Shown piece after piece: positions 58,936 to 64,000 of a DNA stretch of 64,000 bases (the stretch's first letter is position 1; each line of letters opens with the position of its first letter). This stretch comes from Atrichornis clamosus. Taxonomy: Eukaryota; Chordata; Aves; Passeriformes; Menuridae. A program made the position numbers and the translations under genes. The notes under the pieces were generated by a model that saw only the letters and a program-made list of their open reading frames with translations, made no database searches and had not been told where the DNA came from. The stretch is from contig WBMZ01000188.1 in NCBI GenBank assembly GCA_013400975.1, forward strand, positions 16,001 to 80,000. The letters are read 5' to 3'.

Positions 58936-61410
58936 TAAACACTTCCAAAGCTACCACTTGTCACTGTAAAATTATTCAACGAATAATCTATCCTCTTTTC
59001 AGTGTAAAATCTCACAAAGTCAAAGTGATACATGATTTAAGAGTTCCTGCATGTTCATGTTTAAAAGTAAATGTTTAAAGCTTCAAGAGATTAAAGGTTT
59101 TCTGTGAATTAATGTTTATCCTTTGGTTTGCTCTTTTCTCAAAAGTTAGCAAGTATTCTTCCAATAGTAACAGACTGTAAAATTCCATCCATACTAAATA
59201 CCTTGTACATATAAAGCAAGTGTTATCATCCCAACAAAGAGCAAGTATCCCACTGTAAAATGAAGGTACACTGCAATCCAAAAATCAAACCTATTAAATA
59301 TATTATTTTAGATGACTGAAGCAAGGGCTTTTTAAATGGAATTAAGTGACTCAGAAAGATTTACTACAGGGAACTGAAGGGCTGTCTTCAGTCTGTCCTG
59401 GTCAACTAGACATTGTTATCCAAGTTTAGTACACAATATAATTAAAAAAAAAATTAAAAATCACCCAGCCAAAGCTCATCTACTACCACGTAAGCTCTTA
59501 TCCCTCCTTGAACAATAATAAAAAGTGGATGTGTAATTCCACATTAGCCACTTTGTCTTTTGACATCAAATAGCATTAGCTGGGAAAAACAGTCAAGTAT
59601 GCTTGAGGTTTGTTTTTTTTATTAAACTATTGCACAAATATGAAAATGAACCAAAGAGTTTAAAAAATTTGACAGCCCTTGAAATTAACTTCCTCTGGAA
59701 AATAACTTCATTTTCATTATGCATCTCCATTAAAAAAAAAAATCTTAACAGGTATTCAACGTTTCATTTTAAACACTAACTGGATGAAAAAAACATCTCT
59801 AGCGTGGAGTGTGTTCAGGTTATAAATCAGTAATGCTTATTTTAACTCCTCACTAAGTGTTGTTGAGATAATTACTGCTGACAGCTTTATTCAAGGTTCA
59901 TTTCACTTTTTCTACTCTTTTCCCCCTGTTAGAAGTTCAGCAGGGCCCATGGGAAGATCCACCCCTCACACCTGTTTGGGTTCTTCATGTTACTGAGGCC
60001 AGTTTGGACACGTCACTTCACATTAGCATTGTGCCAGCACACTGTGACAATTACTTATCGCAGGTTTAACTTGGAAAAAAGTTTCTAATCCAGCCACAAG
60101 AACAGTGTCAGAGTACGTAATTTAAACCTGTCAACACAGGTTGTAGGAAATTCATTCCAAGGATTTCAGTCATGTTCCCATGGCAGATCTTTGAACTATA
60201 ATGAAGCTTAAAATTACAAAGGAATGCTAGAGAGTTAAAACACAGAACCCAAAAGTTTCAAAAGCTCCGGGGGAAATGAAGTCTCTTAACTATTAATTAT
60301 GTTTTAAAATTTGATAAATTCTTTAGATTAGGATTAAGAGATTGCTCTGTTAATTGCTCTCCAAATTTCCAAAAGGCTGCATAAGAAATGTTATGTATCT
60401 TATTCTGCTGCAGGGTGAAGGCACAACCCTGGGAGATCTTTACACGTGCTGGAGGCAGCAGTACAGTGAAGATGCCCTGGAATTATCATGTGGATAAAGA
60501 GCACATAGGGTGGGAGGAGGGAGGCTGGAGGAGATCCATGGCACGGTGAGCAGGCCACTTTCAGACACCAGACAAGAGATGCTGGAGCTGCAGCAACAAC
60601 CACTAAAAAGGCAGCTTCACAAAGCACCATGAGTTTCTTATGAGCTTGAGAAAAAGCAGTGCCTGGTGCTCTGGGAACACCCAGCTCTGGAGCTCTGGTT
60701 GAACACACATGCCAATTTTTGCTACGGTGGCTGTTAATCACCAGCCGTATTATTGGGCATCTACCCCTCTCGTTTGCTGGCTGAATGAAAATTATCCCTG
60801 GTTTTGATTATTTCTCATTTGATTGAGCCTAGTTAGGCAAATTAGGAATTAAAGCAGAAGGACAGCTACTGTAGTACTTAATGTTGCTTCAAACCACAAA
60901 TATATTTCATGGAAACAAAAAGAAAATAATATTTCCTCATACAACAGATTCTGCTAAAAAAGAGATATACTTGAGAGTCTGAAATAAATACCCATGATCA
61001 CTTACAGAGCTCATTCTTCTTCTTAGACAAAAACTGTAAATATTAAAAAGGATGAAAAATCTGCCAAGCCATTTGCAGCTATTTGAAACACAGGGTAACA
61101 GAATTAAATAAACGCTGAAAGACCTGGAACACAGTTAAGTATAGACCATGAGGCTAATTGTGGATCTTGAGTTAATTACTTTCCACTGATACGTTTTCTC
61201 AATGGTCTTTTACATGAGTTTTTTCTTTCCTCAGTCTGAACCCCAAGGCAATTCAGCGTGCTAGCCTCCAAACTCTGGGTGATTCATTGTGTACTTCTGC
61301 CTTAGGATTTTTAGTTCATGCAGAGAAAGCCAGGCTTTCACATCAAGTTGACGTTAATGTGCACTGACAAAGCAACAGTAAAGGAGCTTCATGTTTGTCA
61401 CAACGTGCAC

Positions 61411-61540
61411 TCTTTAATTTAGTAATTGCTTTATACTGATATGCAAATAATGACACATTTCCCAAATTTCCAGTTCCTCAGCAATGCTTTCGCTAATTAC
61501 TCAGCGGTTAAAACTTATGCATGTAAATTGGTTCAGTGAG
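61411..61540. promoter_or_regulatory. candidate enhancer with POU octamer and homeodomain sites
   Basis: The block contains TTTAATTTAGTAATTGC, then ATATGCAAATAATGAC (ATGCAAAT is the POU octamer), GCTTTCGCTAATTACTCAGCGG and ATGCATGTAAATTG. Octamer plus TAATTA with isolated CpGs is a common make-up of neural conserved noncoding elements. This is an inference from motif content alone. Confidence 0.35.
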
Positions 61541-64000
61541 TTTATTAATAAGTACACCTGTGTGAACTGATCTATAAAACACACATGCCTGGGAACAGGT
61601 CATAACACACTGTACATTCCTGAAGGTCTCTGGAACCAAAAAGAAATATTCTCTCACTAAAACAAGATAAATTACAATTAACAGAGTGTTATCCATAGAT
61701 AAACTGAGATTCCCAACCTTTTCTAAGCTAAAGAGAGACTGTCTTTGGGTGACAACAAATACCAGGAGTCAAAGCATTCATCCATTTCATTTTGCCAAAT
61801 GAGAGACAGATCAAGGCAAAGGAAAGAAAAGGTCAATAAAAAAAAGGACAAGAATCCCTCTAGCACCTGAGAACATGGGAAAGGGCCAGTGTCCACTTAT
61901 CCATCACTTCTCTGTGGAAGAGAGTCTGGTTATGGTATTTAGTGCTACTGCATACTACTTACTTTTGATGCTCTAACATGAAAAATTCAGCGGCACTTAA
62001 CATGGATTCAGATTCATAACAGCTACAAAAACACTCAACAGAGTTAACCTGTCTTCCTGTTTCCTTTCCTCAGAATCGTCCTGTTTCTTTTGCTGGCTTC
62101 TATGTTGAAACAAAATGTCTGTTAGACTTTTGATATTTTCTTTAAGTAACTATGTAACTACCATAGAATACAGCCTAATAATTATTTTTACTAAGTCTGA
62201 CCCCAAGTCACTTATTTTTTGCTATTCAGAAGAGACACAAAGCCATCAACAGGTTTTTAAGATCAAAAACAAGTGAAATAATAAACAACAGTGTTAACTA
62301 ACAAATGATTCATCCAGATCACATATTGCCCACGGATATTCACAGATACACCTTGGGAACGGCTCTGCATTCACAAAGAGTATCAGCCAAACACTTGGCA
62401 TGTTTCTGGTCTATGGTGGGATGCCATTTACTTCACAACATTGTACAATGCTCTGGATGGCAAACACAAAACTGCCTGGATATGTTTCCAGCACTATATA
62501 ATTCCTTGGCAGAGTTCAAGCAGTTGTGCTAGCAGAACTGCTTCCAACAAATGGTTCAAACACTGATAGGTTTTTTATGCTGCCTCTGGGATACCACTTT
62601 TTGAGGAATTAGATTTTTGCAATGTTAGCTCTTGAAAACATGGTGTTACTGACTTCTAAAAATGAGCTTCTAAAATAATGATTGCTTCTTATTTTCTGTT
62701 TCTCTTACCTGGAATGTATGTCTTTTACTGAAGATCTGCTCTGCCTATATAGTGGAGTTTCATTACAAAGAAACAAGCACCACTGTGATAATCCTCCAGG
62801 AGTAATGCAATTACCACTTATCAAACAGGTGTCTGCCGTATTCCAAAAAGATTATCACTTCCTATTCTGCTCTCAGAGAGCACAGAATAAAGGAGAAGCT
62901 GCTACTATTAAATGACTAAGGGGAAAAGGAGTCTTTGATAACAGCTCTTGCCAGCATCTCTCAGCAGGGCATGAAGTAAATGTAGTCCTTCTATAACAAC
63001 TTGGCACTGAAATGAATATTTTGGTTTCTGCAAAGTGAATTAAAGCACCTAAACAAGACTCTTGTTAAGTCAATCTGAAGCATCTCTCTATCTTTCTTCA
63101 TGGAGTATTCCAAGAATCTCAGCACCTCCTGCCTATGCCAAATCATGCACTTTGGGAGTAGCCCTAAAGAGGAACTCTGCCTGCTCCAGCAAGAACAAGC
63201 TGCAGGACTGCTCCATGAGACACATCATCATTCAGAGATGCTTCTGTGATAGTACTTGACTGTACAAAGGGATCTTTAAGATGGATCTTCAGAAGTGTAT
63301 AGAATGAAGACTTTTTACCAGAATATATTTGTAAGCTAAACCATGGCTGAGTGTAATTGATCAGCAAAGATAATTTTCTAGCATATTTTCAAAGCAGCTT
63401 CTTGAGTAGAAGTTATCACAGGAGTGATAACCAATGTCTAAAACCAATAGCAAGAGCTCACTCCTATGAAATCTGGGATACAGCTTAATGTACAGAAGGT
63501 GCTGTTAGTACATGACAAAACATATAATTGGTTTGGAAACAAGCCCAGCTGAGCATCAAAGGCAGAGTAGGAGTGAAGAGGGCAAAGAGCTACACACCTG
63601 CAGAAGGACACAAGAGGCTGCTTCAGTTACCAGTGATGTCCAGGGGTTGTGAGGGCCAGCAGCTGTCCAGAGGTAGGTGCTTCAGAGAAAGCAGGACACT
63701 GGTGGCCCTGCCCTGTGAAGGTTATCAGTACTTTGGCATAAACTCACGGGAAAAAGAGTGGTTCCTGCTGCAGCCTCTTTTGGGACACAAACAGTCCCAT
63801 TGCAGTTTGTGTGCATGTAGGTGGAGAGGTGGAATGGTGATGTGGATACAATACACTCCCCCAGTACCTTGGCCCGTGGTGTACTTCAGAGATCTGGGCT
63901 GACTTGATCTACCCTAGAGATACTTTTCTATGCATATGGTCATTTCTATCACATTTTGATTTGCAGGTTCTGTCAACCTAAGGACAGAAACTGGAAGCAA

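Larger units (their letters stand above)
52085..64000 (-). other. FAF1: FAF1 intron 8 (partial, at least 11.9 kb)
   Basis: This is intronic DNA upstream of exon 9 on the coding strand. I looked for the exons expected next (the WEGWP core of the second ubiquitin-like domain, then the first ubiquitin-like domain and UBA) and found none, so the intron extends past the window. It holds a T17 run at 54278-54294, a 12-13 nt tandem duplication at 57626-57650, a possible CR1 scrap near 58840-58935, and candidate regulatory blocks at 56130-56280 and 61411-61540. No gene is supported. Confidence 0.75.

Noticed and set aside
1..64000. Endogenous retrovirus, CRISPR array, operon or any undescribed system
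   Set aside because: No long terminal repeats, retroviral motifs, spaced direct repeats or clustered genes were seen. The window is an ordinary intron-rich segment of one conserved vertebrate gene.

Overview
This window is an internal slice of one vertebrate gene read on the minus strand: FAF1 (Fas-associated factor 1), a UBX-domain cofactor of the p97/VCP segregase. Ten coding exons can be placed to the base. All have GT donors and AG acceptors, and their phases join without a break into 375 codons. Against the 650-residue human protein as I remember it, these are residues about 249 to 623, with no indel needed; the CK2 serines fall at 289 and 291, as in human. Exon numbers 9 to 18 (of about 19) are inferred from that register. 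The 5' part of the gene (UBA domain, first ubiquitin-like domain, most of the second) lies beyond the right edge. The last 27 or so residues and the 3' UTR lie beyond the left edge.

The organism is probably a bird. A 5'-truncated CR1 LINE with the characteristic 3' end sits at 41205-41390, three weaker CR1-like scraps were noticed, and there are no Alu, L1 or B elements. Repeat load is low, intronic sequence is AT-rich, and FAF1 is close to the human protein. Species cannot be named from this.

Layout, left to right: partial intron (1-11633); exon 18 with most of the UBX domain; 4.0 kb intron; exons 17 and 16, only 345 nt apart, encoding a charged helical linker; 9.5 kb intron; exon 15; 2.5 kb intron; exon 14; 11.8 kb intron; exon 13; 8.7 kb intron; exon 12; then exons 11, 10 and 9 in a 2.1 kb cluster (50328-52084); then at least 11.9 kb of intron to the right edge. 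Exons 11 to 15 encode the thioredoxin-like UAS domain. Exons 9 and 10 encode the end of the second ubiquitin-like domain and the acidic linker.

No other gene, RNA gene, promoter, CRISPR array or viral insertion could be supported. The remaining open reading frames are short, have no recognisable family, and occur as often as expected by chance in intronic DNA. The hunt did not turn up a new biological system. The most useful leads are several intronic blocks that look like conserved regulatory elements (clusters of homeodomain, SOX-like and POU-like motifs, and rare CpGs in AT-rich surroundings), plus paired ubiquitin-interacting-motif-like helices in the FAF1 linker. All need alignment or experiment to confirm.
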